From the NCBI GenBank assembly GCA_020634135.1, contig JACKCG010000005.1:282669-346668 (forward strand): a DNA stretch of 64,000 nucleotides, read 5' to 3'. This document shows positions 42,719 through 52,067 of this stretch, one piece after another. A program made the position numbers and the translations under genes. The DNA comes from Anaerolineaceae bacterium. GTDB lineage: Bacteria; Chloroflexota; Anaerolineae; Aggregatilineales; Phototrophicaceae. How positions within the stretch are numbered: position 1 is the stretch's first letter; every line of letters starts with the position of its first letter. The notes below the pieces were generated by a model. That model was not told where the DNA came from and did not search any database. It saw nothing but the letters and a program-made list of their open reading frames with translations.

Positions 42719-45700
42719 CTATTGAGGACGCTCAAATACCTGAATATTGGTCTCACCGACAACACTTAACAGGTCGTTGACCAAACTTTCACAATAAGCC
42801 GTGGTGTGGTTTGGGAATTCCATGTGAAAAGCCTGATTTGCCGCTTCGATGACAATAGTGAAGCGATCATGTCCCGGATATTTGGTGAGAATGCCATGTA
42901 GCCGCCGTAACCGCCGCCGGTCTTTTTCGGCATCTTCTGACCGCTGGAAATAAATCATCAGCCAGCGCTCCTCCTGTACAGTATCCTGCTCGAAAGGTGA
43001 AGGCTCGGTGATCGTCTCCCTGTCACCGTTGATCCAATCAGGCTCATCATCTGCGCGGGACGGTTTTGCAGCCGGAGTGAGCTGTGGCTCGGTGGCGGGA
43101 ATCGGCACCGCCGCCGCGCCAAGAGTCGCCGGGGCAACTTCATCCACCAACGGTGGGGGCGGCGGCGGTGCGTCCTGATGCGCGACCTCACCGGTCTCCT
43201 CATCATAGAAGTTTTCATCTACTAACCAGGGCGGAATGTCGGCATCCGTGTATGGCAGCGGGGCTTCATCTGGCACCAGAGGACTGGCGTTGTTCGTCAC
43301 CGAGTCGCAGATAATCTGCAAGTCGCCACGCCCGGTATCCACTTTCCCGCTGGCAATAATCACCTGCCCCTCAATCACCAGATCCTGGAATTTTATCCAC
43401 GTGCGGGGGAACAACACCACGTCAATCGAACCGGCGCTGGGGTGCCAGTCTTCCATCGTTGCCACACCCATAATCTCGTTATTGCGTGTTACGATTTTTC
43501 GCAGTGTCACCACCTCACCAGCTATCTTGACCTGCCTGCCGTTCACGCTGCCTTCCGCCTCCAGCAGTTCATAGACTTCGGTTGTGCGGGCATGTTCGAG
43601 TACATCCTGGAACTTATCGGCAGGCCGCCCGGTGACATAAAAGCCGAGCAGTTCCTTTTCCCAACCAAGCATGTCACGATCACTCGCTTCTTCCAGAGCT
43701 GGAAGGTTCTGGAGCAGTTCATCGGAGAATCCGGATGATTCCCCGAACATATTCATCTGACCGACCTCCTTGGCTTTATGATGGTCGGCGCTGAAGCTCA
43801 ACAAACGGTCAAGCGCGGCGATTAACACGGTACGTCTACCGAATGCCCGCAGCGCACCGACTTTCACCAGGCTTTCCAACGTGCGTTTTTGCACTGCACG
43901 CAAGTCTACCCGGCGGCACAAGTCCTCCAAATCCCGGAATGGACCACCTTCATCACGGGCATCAATGATCGGTTGCAGAGCACCAGCGCCAGCATTCTTA
44001 ATCGCGGCCAATCCAAAACGCACACCTCGTTTGCCGTCAGGCTGGGTCTGGATGTCGAAATCAAGCTGGCTGTGGTTGACATCCGGCGGCAGCACCGGAA
44101 TACCCAGGCGACGACATTCACCCAGAAAGGTTGTGATTTTGGTCGTATCATCACGGTGTACAGAGAGCAGAGCCGTCATATATTCAGCGGGGTAATGACA
44201 CTTGAGAAATGCTGTTTGACAGGTAATCACTGCATAGTCAGCAGCGTGGCTCTTGTTGAAGCCGTAGTTAGCGAAGAATTCGATGTCATCGAAAATTTTT
44301 CCGGCAGCGCTGGTATTTACACCATGTTCTGGGCCACGTTCGAGGAAGATGTCCCGGTGTTTTTTAAGGTCTTTTTCTTTTTTCTTAGAGACCGCCCGAC
44401 GCATAAGGTCGGCTTCACCCAGTTCATAACCAAATAACTGTTGGGCGACCTGCATGATCTGTTCCTGGTAGACCATGATTCCGTAAGTCTCTTCCAGGAT
44501 ACTTTTAAGCAGAGGGTGGCGGTATTCTGTTTCTTCCTCCCCATGCAGGCGGCGATTATAGGCCGGGATAAATTCCATCGGGCCAGGACGGTAGAGCGAA
44601 ACTCCGGCGATGATGTGTTCAAAGCGGTTGGGGCGCATATCACGGAGCATCTGGCGCATCCCCGAACTTTCAACCTGGAAGACACCGATGGTTTCACCCC
44701 GTCCAAGCATTTCGAATGTCTCTTTGAGCATCTGGTCTTGTTTTGCGTCGCCCGATGGACGGTACGGGATATTCCCCATCGTATATTTGATACCGTGATA
44801 ACGCTCAATGAGATCGCAGGCACGGCGCATAATCGTGAGGGTCGAAAGCCCCAGAAAATCCACTTTGAGCAAGCCAAGTGACTCGCAGGTTTCCATCGGG
44901 AACTGAGTCACGGCCTTCAGCGGATTGCTCTCGTCGGCATCGCCCTTCGTGGGACGGTGCAGCGGGATATAGTCCACCAGGGGCTTATCGGCCACAATAA
45001 CACCCGCCGCATGGGTCGAAGCGTGGCGACTGACACCTTGCAGTTCTTTGGCGGTGTCTATTACCCGGCGAATCTCGGCATTGCTGTTATACAGGTCATT
45101 GAGTTCAGGGTTATCTTCGACATACTGGATAATCGGCTTAGGTTTTGGCTCGGTAGGAATCAAGCGTGCTGCCTGGTTGACCAGTTCGAGCGGCACATTC
45201 AACGCTCGCCCTACATCGCGCACGGCAGCTTTCGCCCCCATCGTCCCAAAAGTGATAATCGAAGCGACTTTATCCTCGCCGTACTTACGTGCCGTATAAG
45301 CAATCATCTCCTCGCGGCGGTCATCAGGGTAGTCGAGGTCAATATCCGGCATACTGACACGCCCCGGATTCAGGAAACGCTCGAACAGGAGGTTATTCAG
45401 CATCGGGTCAATGTTGGTGATACCGAGCGAATACGCAGCCACACTACCCGCGCCCGATCCGCGCACATTCCACCAGATGTCCGCGTGGCGGGCGAACTCG
45501 CACAAATCCCATACAATCAGGAAATAGGTGTCAAATCCCATGTCGTGGATGATGCCCAGTTCACGCTCAAGGCGCTGCTGAATCGCCGGCTCTTCAGCCC
45601 GATCCCCGTAGCGCCAGCGCAGCCCCTTGTTACACAGGTAACGCAGGTAACTACCGGCATCATACCCTTCCGGCACAGGGAATACGGGCAGATGATAGCC

Positions 45701-46552
45701 CTGGAAATCCAGGTTTACGTCGCACATTTCCGCGATTTTGAGGGTATTATGCAGCGCTTCCGGCGCTTCTTTGCCGAAGTACCCCCACATTTCATTCTGG
45801 CTCGTCAGGTGATAGCTGGGATCGGACATTTTCAAGCGGTCATTATCGCTTTTCAGAGCACTGGTCTGGATGCACAGCAGGGTATCATGCGGGTCATAGT
45901 CGGATGCCTGAACATAATGCACATCGTTGGTCGCGACCAGCGGCACAGTCGTGTGATGCGTCCGGTTGTACTCCACCAACCACTTGTTGAGTATCTCTAA
46001 TTCCGGGATATCATGCTGCTGGAGTTCCAGGTAGAAGTTATCTTTGCCGAATACATCCTGGTACCAGCCGATAAGCTCCCGAGCTTCGTCGTCATGTCCG
46101 TTAATAATCATGGATGGGATTTGCGCCGCCAGGCAACCGCTGGTCGCCACAAGTCCCGCAGCATGTGCGGCCAGGAACTCCCGGTCTACGCGCGGACGGT
46201 AGTAATAACCATCAAGTTGTCCAGCACTGGCGATTTTCAGCAAGTTACGGTAGCCGGTTTCATTCTGTGCCAGCAGCAGCATGTGGTATGGCCGTTTGTC
46301 GAGCTTGGGGTCGCGGTCTTGCATCGAGCGGGGCGCGAGATAGGCCTCGACTCCGATAATCGGCTTAACTTCAGCCTCTTTGCAGGCGCGGTAAAAATCA
46401 ATCACACCGAACATCGTGCCGTGATCGGTAATCGCCAGGGCAGGCATGTTGAGTTCTTTCGCCCGTGCAACAAGTTTCTTGATTTTGCTTAACCCGTCCA
46501 GCAGCGAATATTCGGTGTGAACGTGAAGATGTACAAAGGATTTGTCAGTCAT
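42719..46552 (-). CDS. dnaE: DNA polymerase III alpha subunit
   Basis: DnaE is the replicative polymerase catalytic subunit. The 1277-residue product starts with a PHP domain (FVHLHVHTEYSLLDGLSK, ALAITDHGTMFGVIDF). The C-family polymerase core contains WWNVRGSGAGSVAAYSLGITNIDP, the catalytic Asp motif SMPDIDLDYPDDRREEMI, VSRHASTHAAGVIV and FGFNKSHAADYAVI-type sequence. A clamp-binding pentapeptide QMNMF lies near residue 932, followed by an OB-fold region and a C-terminal extension with a Pro/Ala-rich linker. The size and architecture match the DnaE1 type. It lies upstream of pfkA on the same strand. Confidence 0.96.
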   Translation of the reverse strand: MTDKSFVHLHVHTEYSLLDGLSKIKKLVARAKELNMPALAITDHGTMFGVIDFYRACKEAEVKPIIGVEAYLAPRSMQDRDPKLDKRPYHMLLLAQNETGYRNLLKIASAGQLDGYYYRPRVDREFLAAHAAGLVATSGCLAAQIPSMIINGHDDEARELIGWYQDVFGKDNFYLELQQHDIPELEILNKWLVEYNRTHHTTVPLVATNDVHYVQASDYDPHDTLLCIQTSALKSDNDRLKMSDPSYHLTSQNEMWGYFGKEAPEALHNTLKIAEMCDVNLDFQGYHLPVFPVPEGYDAGSYLRYLCNKGLRWRYGDRAEEPAIQQRLERELGIIHDMGFDTYFLIVWDLCEFARHADIWWNVRGSGAGSVAAYSLGITNIDPMLNNLLFERFLNPGRVSMPDIDLDYPDDRREEMIAYTARKYGEDKVASIITFGTMGAKAAVRDVGRALNVPLELVNQAARLIPTEPKPKPIIQYVEDNPELNDLYNSNAEIRRVIDTAKELQGVSRHASTHAAGVIVADKPLVDYIPLHRPTKGDADESNPLKAVTQFPMETCESLGLLKVDFLGLSTLTIMRRACDLIERYHGIKYTMGNIPYRPSGDAKQDQMLKETFEMLGRGETIGVFQVESSGMRQMLRDMRPNRFEHIIAGVSLYRPGPMEFIPAYNRRLHGEEETEYRHPLLKSILEETYGIMVYQEQIMQVAQQLFGYELGEADLMRRAVSKKKEKDLKKHRDIFLERGPEHGVNTSAAGKIFDDIEFFANYGFNKSHAADYAVITCQTAFLKCHYPAEYMTALLSVHRDDTTKITTFLGECRRLGIPVLPPDVNHSQLDFDIQTQPDGKRGVRFGLAAIKNAGAGALQPIIDARDEGGPFRDLEDLCRRVDLRAVQKRTLESLVKVGALRAFGRRTVLIAALDRLLSFSADHHKAKEVGQMNMFGESSGFSDELLQNLPALEEASDRDMLGWEKELLGFYVTGRPADKFQDVLEHARTTEVYELLEAEGSVNGRQVKIAGEVVTLRKIVTRNNEIMGVATMEDWHPSAGSIDVVLFPRTWIKFQDLVIEGQVIIASGKVDTGRGDLQIICDSVTNNASPLVPDEAPLPYTDADIPPWLVDENFYDEETGEVAHQDAPPPPPPLVDEVAPATLGAAAVPIPATEPQLTPAAKPSRADDEPDWINGDRETITEPSPFEQDTVQEERWLMIYFQRSEDAEKDRRRLRRLHGILTKYPGHDRFTIVIEAANQAFHMEFPNHTTAYCESLVNDLLSVVGETNIQVFERPQ

Positions 46553-46633
46553 AGGGTCGAATCTTGGAAGTTGCTTAAACGTGCCAGGTTGAAAGAGATG
46601 GGTTAAATTGAATATCGTCTCTGATTGTACCAG

Positions 46634-46861
46634 CTAAAACAAGCCGCGTACCAGCAGCAGAAACCCAAAGATGACCAGCGGAAGGCCGCAAACTGCCAAC
46701 AGGCCGGTAGAGGCGAGCAGCCCACCCACCAGCACCAGCATTAAACCCAATATAATCGCGAACAACCGCCCGCTTGCCCGTAGAATCAGGGTAACAAGCC
46801 GCCAGATCACTTTGAGGGGCCACAGAATACGCGATGTTGATTGTGGGGTTGCGGATAGCAT
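46634..46861 (-). CDS. Small hydrophobic membrane protein
   Basis: The 75-residue product has a short polar start (MLSATPQSTSRIL), a basic segment, and two adjoining hydrophobic helices (RLFAIILGLMLVLVGGLLASTGLLAVCGLPLVIFGFLLLVRGLF), with glycine motifs in the second. It lies 81 bases before dnaE on the same strand. No family is recognised. Its regular membrane pattern favours it over the overlapping frame in this region. Confidence 0.5.
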   Translation of the reverse strand: MLSATPQSTSRILWPLKVIWRLVTLILRASGRLFAIILGLMLVLVGGLLASTGLLAVCGLPLVIFGFLLLVRGLF

Positions 46862-47067
46862 TGGTCATCATCTCACAGTATTTATGGACTGAGCTACCTT
46901 GCCGCCAGGTTGGTTTCATTATACCATCTCTGCTCGATGGTTTGTGCGAAAATCAGAACAAATGGACGGTTCGAGAATCCTAACATCTTGATACTTTCCA
47001 TATCCTGATTACCATTTTCCTACCAGGCCATCTCCCACAAAAATCAGATTCGGAGTACACTAAAACT

Positions 47068-47901
47068 ATGCCGGAACTACCAGAAGTTGAGACGGTTGTG
47101 CGCGGCCTGCGCGGGCCGCTGGTGGGGCGTACCATTCAGAGTATCTGGTATGACCAGGCCAAAGTGATTCACCAGCCTTCCCTGGAGGAGTTCACCGCCC
47201 GTATCCAGGGACAGACCGTCCAAAAGGTCACCCGCCGCGCCAAGTATATCGTGTGCCAGCTTGACCATGATTTATTGGTTGTCCACCTAAAAATGACCGG
47301 ACGACTGTACGTGGTGGCGGATGATGCTGAAACCGAAGCGGATCGCTGGTTGCGGTTTCGGGCGCAGCTTGATAATAGACAGCAGCTTCGGTTTTCCGAC
47401 TCGCGCCGATTTGGGCGGGTTTATCTGGCAGGTGATATGATAGAAATTGCACCTGACCTCGGCCCGGAACCCTTAGAAGATGATTTCACAGGCGAGTCAT
47501 TCCAAGAACGCTTAAGTGGGCGCACCCGTATCATCAAGGCGTTACTGCTTGACCAATCATTTATCGCTGGGGTCGGCAATATTTACGCTGATGAAGCCCT
47601 GCATCGTGCCGGGATTCACCCACTCCGCACAGCGGACAGCCTGAGCAAAACTGAAGTCGTTCGGTTATATGAGATGGTGCGCACCGTACTGCGGGAAGGT
47701 ATTGATTATGAAGGGGCCAGTATCAACTGGTATCGCAAACCGGATGGCACCACTGGCGAAGCCCACGAGCATTTTTACGTGTATGACCGTGAGGGGCAAC
47801 CCTGCCTGACCTGCGGTCACCCAATTGAAAAAATCCGTGTTGCCCAGCGCGGCACACATTTTTGCCCCCAATGTCAGCTAAAGGGTAATGGTTATGGGTA
47901 G
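47068..47901 (+). CDS. mutM: Formamidopyrimidine-DNA glycosylase (MutM/Fpg)
   Basis: Fpg removes 8-oxoguanine and formamidopyrimidines from DNA and nicks the abasic site. The protein begins PELPEVETVVRGLRG with the catalytic Pro1 and Glu2 after Met removal. It contains HLKMTGRL with the conserved Lys and LLDQSFIAGVGNIYADEAL (the helix-two-turn-helix). It ends with the zinc finger CLTCGHPIEKIRVAQRGTHFCPQCQ, including the Arg of the finger that binds the flipped base. The 277-residue length is standard. The stop overlaps the next gene by 14 bases. Confidence 0.97.
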   Translation: MPELPEVETVVRGLRGPLVGRTIQSIWYDQAKVIHQPSLEEFTARIQGQTVQKVTRRAKYIVCQLDHDLLVVHLKMTGRLYVVADDAETEADRWLRFRAQLDNRQQLRFSDSRRFGRVYLAGDMIEIAPDLGPEPLEDDFTGESFQERLSGRTRIIKALLLDQSFIAGVGNIYADEALHRAGIHPLRTADSLSKTEVVRLYEMVRTVLREGIDYEGASINWYRKPDGTTGEAHEHFYVYDREGQPCLTCGHPIEKIRVAQRGTHFCPQCQLKGNGYG

Positions 47902-48835
47902 TGATTTTTCGGATTTCCTGGCACAACTGCCGTTTGGCCTGATTTTAACCGTCTGCGGTTCCGCGATTTTGCTCGTGATCGTCATGACCTATATCGTCTC
48001 TGCACGCGCCCGACGAGCCAAAGCACGGGTGCCACAGCCTCCCGCTTATGTAGGGGCGCCGTCACAGGCGGATTTACCGCAGACCGGCGACCTACCCGAC
48101 CTGGAAATGTTGATGGATATGTCTTCGATAGCTGCTTCTGCCCCTCCCCCGGCAGCGAGCACCCCTCCACGCCCGGCGCGCAAAGGCGCATACACCGTCC
48201 ACACAGGCGACAGCGGCGAGGCGGAAGCGGTCGAGGTCATGGCAATTATGCGGGATGTTGTGGATGGGAAATTGATCGTCCAGATGGGGGATAAACTCTA
48301 CAAGAATGTTTATACGGATTCCGACTTCAAAGAGAAATTCACGAAACTGATGCGTGAACTGGCACAGACCGCGCAAGCGAAGCCTGCCACACCGTCACCA
48401 GAGCCAGCCCCAGCACCCACGCCCAGCCCTACCCCACCTATGTTGATGGAAGACACGCCGCCTGAGCCGCCTGCTCGTAAAGTTGAGAGCGCACCACCAC
48501 CGCCTGTTGCGCCAGATGGCACGATGCCCGGTGACCTGCCAAGTTTCAAAATTGAAGATCAGCGACCAATCCAACCCCGGAAGCGTGGGCAGAAACCGGA
48601 TATTCAGCCAACCCCGGAACTGGATATTGCCGGTGCGATTGAGGCCTATCTCCAACACAAGTTGAAACACACACCGGACTATACCGGGCGCAGTATCCAT
48701 GTGTACCCGTCACCCGATGGCGGCGTGCGAATTGAGGTGGATGGGCAATTTTATGACGGGGTAGGCGACATTAGGGATGATACTGTGCGCGCTTTCATGC
48801 AGCAGACCATTCAGGAATGGCAAGACCGGCATTAG
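47888..48835 (+). CDS. Membrane-anchored Pro-rich protein of unknown function
   Basis: The product is about 315 residues. Near the N-terminus is one transmembrane helix (FGLILTVCGSAILLVIVMTYIVSA), then basic residues, then long Pro/Ala-rich low-complexity stretches (APPPAASTPPRPARKG, EPAPAPTPSPTPP). Two short structured regions follow: VEVMAIMRDVVDGKLIVQMGDKLYKNVYTDSDFKEKF, and the C-terminal part IEAYLQHKLKHTPDYTGRSIHVYPSPDGGVRIEVDGQFYDGVGDI. Both look like small alpha/beta domains, but I recognise no family. Translation starts inside the fpg gene (ATG at 47888 or 47894). Confidence 0.7.
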   Translation: MVMGSDFSDFLAQLPFGLILTVCGSAILLVIVMTYIVSARARRAKARVPQPPAYVGAPSQADLPQTGDLPDLEMLMDMSSIAASAPPPAASTPPRPARKGAYTVHTGDSGEAEAVEVMAIMRDVVDGKLIVQMGDKLYKNVYTDSDFKEKFTKLMRELAQTAQAKPATPSPEPAPAPTPSPTPPMLMEDTPPEPPARKVESAPPPPVAPDGTMPGDLPSFKIEDQRPIQPRKRGQKPDIQPTPELDIAGAIEAYLQHKLKHTPDYTGRSIHVYPSPDGGVRIEVDGQFYDGVGDIRDDTVRAFMQQTIQEWQDRH

Positions 48836-48870
48836 ATGGTGAACTGATCTAGCGGTCATACCGCTCCAAT

Positions 48871-50604
48871 TTATGACGAAGCAATCGGCTTAACGGGCAG
48901 CGTGAAGTAGAAGACACTTCCCTGCCCAATCTGACTCTCAACACCAACCTCCCCGCCGAGTTTTTCGGCAATACGGCGGACAATCGAAAGCCCTAACCCA
49001 TCTCCTTCAACCCGAACATTATCTAACCGCTCAAACTGGCTGAACAGTTTTGCCTGGTCCTGTTGTGTAATTCCTGGTCCATTATCTTTAACCCAGAAAC
49101 GGGCCTTATTGCCCGGCATGAGCTGGGCATCCAGGTGAATGACAGGGGGTGTGCCGCCATATTTGAGCGCATTACTGATGTAGTTCACCCAGATTTCCTC
49201 AATCCAGGGGGCATAACCGAGGGCGACGGGCCAGGACTCGCCGTAGGTAACGAGAGCTTGCTTGCCCTTGATAACATTCTCCAGCCGCGCTATTGATTCC
49301 TGGGCGATCTCCTGCATATTGAGACTGTGGAGCGAAATAGACGCAACATCCCGAATACTCGCCAGGAGCAAGAGTTCGTTGATAATGGTGTGGATTTTGT
49401 AGCTGGACTGATGAATGCGGGTGAGTATCACTTTTAGATCGTTATCGTCGCCTGAATTCTCATCCTCCAGCAATAGTTCGGCAAAGCCAATGACAGCAGT
49501 GACCGGTACTTTGAGATCATGGGCAACCATGTGAGCATAAGCATCCAGGTCAGCAATAAGCTGTTCGCGTTCCATTTCGACGCACTTTCGTTCCGAAATA
49601 TCGCGCCAGGTGATCAACCGGCCAGAAAAATGGCCTTGGCGATCATATAAGGGATTGATCTGTACATCAAGGTACCGTGGTGGGTTTTCTTCAAGCATGA
49701 CCTCGGCACGTTTCTCAACCGCGCCCTGGAACTGAGCGATCACATCAATCCATTTTGCGAATACGCTGCTGAATTGTTTCCCCAGTATAGCCTGGCGGTG
49801 TGTACCCTCCAGGAGTGTCTGCGCCGCCGGGTTTATATCCACAATCCGGTTCTGTGTATCCAATACCAATACACTGTCGCTCATATTTTCAACCAGGATG
49901 TTCCGGGCGACAGGTACAATATCCAGTAAGTGTACCTGGAGCAGATTGACGGTGAGGAGAATGCCCGTCAGCGCAAAGGCCAATGGCGGCAGATCCAGGC
50001 CAGGGAAAGGGTTAGAGCTTGTAAGACTGAGAATACTCGCCGCCCAGGGGAGCGAAGCCGCCAGAATAACCATCCCAACCTGATTTCGGTATAAACGCCT
50101 TGTGCTAAAAAATCTCTGAACTAACCACACCAGTCCGATAAAGATCAAGAGGTAGGCATAAACAACATATATCCAGAACCAGGGGCCGCCATCATGAAAG
50201 ACCGTATCAGCCGGTTGGCGCTTACCGGCAAAAAACAGGCCGTGATACTGATCGGTCCATAAAATAAGCACGGTCAGCACCGGCATGACCGACAGAAGCA
50301 CAAGGCTCTGCCAGTGGATCCAGTTTTCGCGGTGTGTATAGACCAGGGTGAAAACGAAGAAGCTGGTTGGCACACTTGCCGCCCCAATATATGTCACATC
50401 CAACCAGAACACCTTGGAAGGCAGATCAGGAACTAACCAATGAACAGCATACGTCAGTGACCATTCCGCAGTGCCGAGCATGAGCATCAGGAGCGGGAGG
50501 GCACCCGGCGTGGAACGCCGCCTCCAGATAAAGGTCATCGTGATGACCGACGCCAGGGCAGAGATCAACAACAGAATGGCATATAACAGATCACGGTGAT
50601 ACAT
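48871..50604 (-). CDS. 7TM-PAS sensor histidine kinase
   Basis: The product is 577 residues. Seven hydrophobic helices in residues 1-225 form an N-terminal 7TM sensing domain. A PAS domain follows (about 230-340: NMSDSVLVLDTQNRIVDINPAAQTLL, LITWRDISERK), then a HisKA helix with the phosphorylated His362 (MVAHDLKVPVTAVIGFAELL). The ATPase domain shows YISNALKYGG (N box), WVKDNGPGI (G1) and EGDGLGLSIVRRIAEKLGG (G2). No response regulator gene is adjacent, so it is an orphan kinase here. The signal is unknown; 7TM sensors of this kind often detect hydrophobic ligands. Confidence 0.92.
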   Translation of the reverse strand: MYHRDLLYAILLLISALASVITMTFIWRRRSTPGALPLLMLMLGTAEWSLTYAVHWLVPDLPSKVFWLDVTYIGAASVPTSFFVFTLVYTHRENWIHWQSLVLLSVMPVLTVLILWTDQYHGLFFAGKRQPADTVFHDGGPWFWIYVVYAYLLIFIGLVWLVQRFFSTRRLYRNQVGMVILAASLPWAASILSLTSSNPFPGLDLPPLAFALTGILLTVNLLQVHLLDIVPVARNILVENMSDSVLVLDTQNRIVDINPAAQTLLEGTHRQAILGKQFSSVFAKWIDVIAQFQGAVEKRAEVMLEENPPRYLDVQINPLYDRQGHFSGRLITWRDISERKCVEMEREQLIADLDAYAHMVAHDLKVPVTAVIGFAELLLEDENSGDDNDLKVILTRIHQSSYKIHTIINELLLLASIRDVASISLHSLNMQEIAQESIARLENVIKGKQALVTYGESWPVALGYAPWIEEIWVNYISNALKYGGTPPVIHLDAQLMPGNKARFWVKDNGPGITQQDQAKLFSQFERLDNVRVEGDGLGLSIVRRIAEKLGGEVGVESQIGQGSVFYFTLPVKPIASS

Positions 50605-50920
50605 GGCTGCCTCATTAGTTTTCGGAAAATCATTGGCGGTGTTCAGCGCAGAGCATTTTTCCTACATCTCATTAATTATTCACCTGCCAATCATTTAAGA
50701 CGAGCATAGCACAGATTTCCGGGAAAAAAGTATAAGGGCATGGATGATTACAGGTTCTCCCCACCAAAGTGCCTGCACCGAACCAATCTTTTTGTGAACC
50801 GCCGTGCGATATGGCATAATGAATACCAAGAGTCAGTTATTGGCGATTCCCACATCCCCCAGTGCCTCGTGGGAATGGCATCATCAGCACACATCTAAAC
50901 TTGATTAAGGAGAATTGGCA
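50605..50920 (+). other. Divergent promoter region of the kinase and sucCD
   Basis: This 316-base stretch separates the divergent kinase and sucC genes. A promoter for sucC lies at 50792-50820. The kinase side is AT-rich near 50660-50740 but shows no clear pair of hexamers. No further open frame or repeat was seen. Confidence 0.45.
50792..50820 (+). promoter_or_regulatory. sucCD promoter
   Basis: TTGTGA, a 17-base spacer and CATAAT lie about 100 bases before the sucC start. The leader of about 94 bases shows no obvious riboswitch. Confidence 0.5.
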
Positions 50921-52063
50921 TTGGATTTGTTTGAGTATCAGGGCAAGCAATATTTTGCCCGCTACGACATCCCCGTATCGCCCGGCGGCGTGGCGAATAC
51001 AGTCGAAGAGGCCGTCGCTCAGGCGGAAACCGTTGGTTATCCGGTTGTAGTCAAGGCTCAGGTGCAGGTCGGTGGCCGGGGTAAAGCCGGTGGTATCAAG
51101 CTGGCGAACTCAAAGGCCGAAGTCGAAACACATGCCGGCAATATTCTGGGCATGGATATTAAAGGGCATGTTGTTCGCCGTCTTTGGATTGAGAAGGCGT
51201 CCGACATTGCAAAAGAATATTACGCCTCGTTCACCCTGGACCGCAGCGCCAAGCAGTTCATGGGGATGCTTTCGGCCAAAGGTGGCGTGGATATCGAGCA
51301 GGTTGCCGCAGAAGACCCGAACGCCATCGCCCGGATTCGTGTCAATCCGGTGGATGGTTTAAGCGAAGCGGCCTGCCGGGAATGGGTGATGGCAGCCAAA
51401 CTGGATGACGCCGCTACCGATGGCGCAGTGGACATATTGATGAAATTGTATCGCTGCTTCACCGAAGGCGACGCTGACCTGGTGGAAATTAACCCGCTAA
51501 TTCTGACACCCGATGGCCGGGTTCACGCGCTGGATGCAAAAGTCACACTCGACGATAGCTCCGCCGGACGCCATCCCGAATGGGATGCCTTCCGGGGGTT
51601 AGCCCAGCTGGAAGCCCGTGAGAAGATGGCGAAAGATAAGGGTCTGCAATATGTCGGGTTGGATGGCTCAGTTGGCGTGATTGCCAACGGCGCGGGTCTG
51701 GCGATGAGCACCTGCGACACGATTAACCAGGTGGGTGGCAGCCCGGCTAATTTCCTGGATATCGGTGGTGGCGCGGATGCCGATGTCGTGGCCGGGGCAT
51801 TGGAAGTCATCAACACTGACCCCAAAGTGAAGGTGATCTTTATCAACATTTTCGGCGGTGTCACGCGCTGTGATGAAGTGGCGAACGGGATTGTCGAAGC
51901 GATGAGCCGGGTTGAGATTCATTCTCCACTGGTGATCCGGTTGGACGGCACAAATACCAAAGAGGGTCATGAAATCCTGGAGGCCCACGCCTCGGATTCT
52001 ATGATGATTGCCAAGACGATGATTGAGGCAGCGCGGAAGGCCGTTGCGCTGGTGGGAGGCTAG
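50921..52063 (+). CDS. sucC: Succinate-CoA ligase (ADP-forming) beta subunit
   Basis: SucC carries the ATP-grasp domain of succinyl-CoA synthetase, the substrate-level phosphorylation step of the TCA cycle. The 380-residue protein starts at TTG 50921 (MDLFEYQGKQYFARYDIPVS), with AAGGAG seven bases upstream. It contains VVKAQVQVGGRGKAGGIK, LVEINPLILTPDGRVHALDAKVTLDD (metal-binding acidic residues) and the C-terminal VIFINIFGGVTRCDEVANG. The TTG is chosen because the protein then starts like its homologs. It forms an operon with sucD, four bases apart. Confidence 0.96.
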   Translation: MDLFEYQGKQYFARYDIPVSPGGVANTVEEAVAQAETVGYPVVVKAQVQVGGRGKAGGIKLANSKAEVETHAGNILGMDIKGHVVRRLWIEKASDIAKEYYASFTLDRSAKQFMGMLSAKGGVDIEQVAAEDPNAIARIRVNPVDGLSEAACREWVMAAKLDDAATDGAVDILMKLYRCFTEGDADLVEINPLILTPDGRVHALDAKVTLDDSSAGRHPEWDAFRGLAQLEAREKMAKDKGLQYVGLDGSVGVIANGAGLAMSTCDTINQVGGSPANFLDIGGGADADVVAGALEVINTDPKVKVIFINIFGGVTRCDEVANGIVEAMSRVEIHSPLVIRLDGTNTKEGHEILEAHASDSMMIAKTMIEAARKAVALVGG

Positions 52064-52067
52064 GAAC

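Noticed and set aside
44957..46000. Long open frame (347 codons) on the plus strand inside dnaE
   Set aside because: It is antisense to the conserved polymerase core, has no Shine-Dalgarno site and reads as low-information His/Arg/Ile-rich sequence. It is a shadow of dnaE codon usage.
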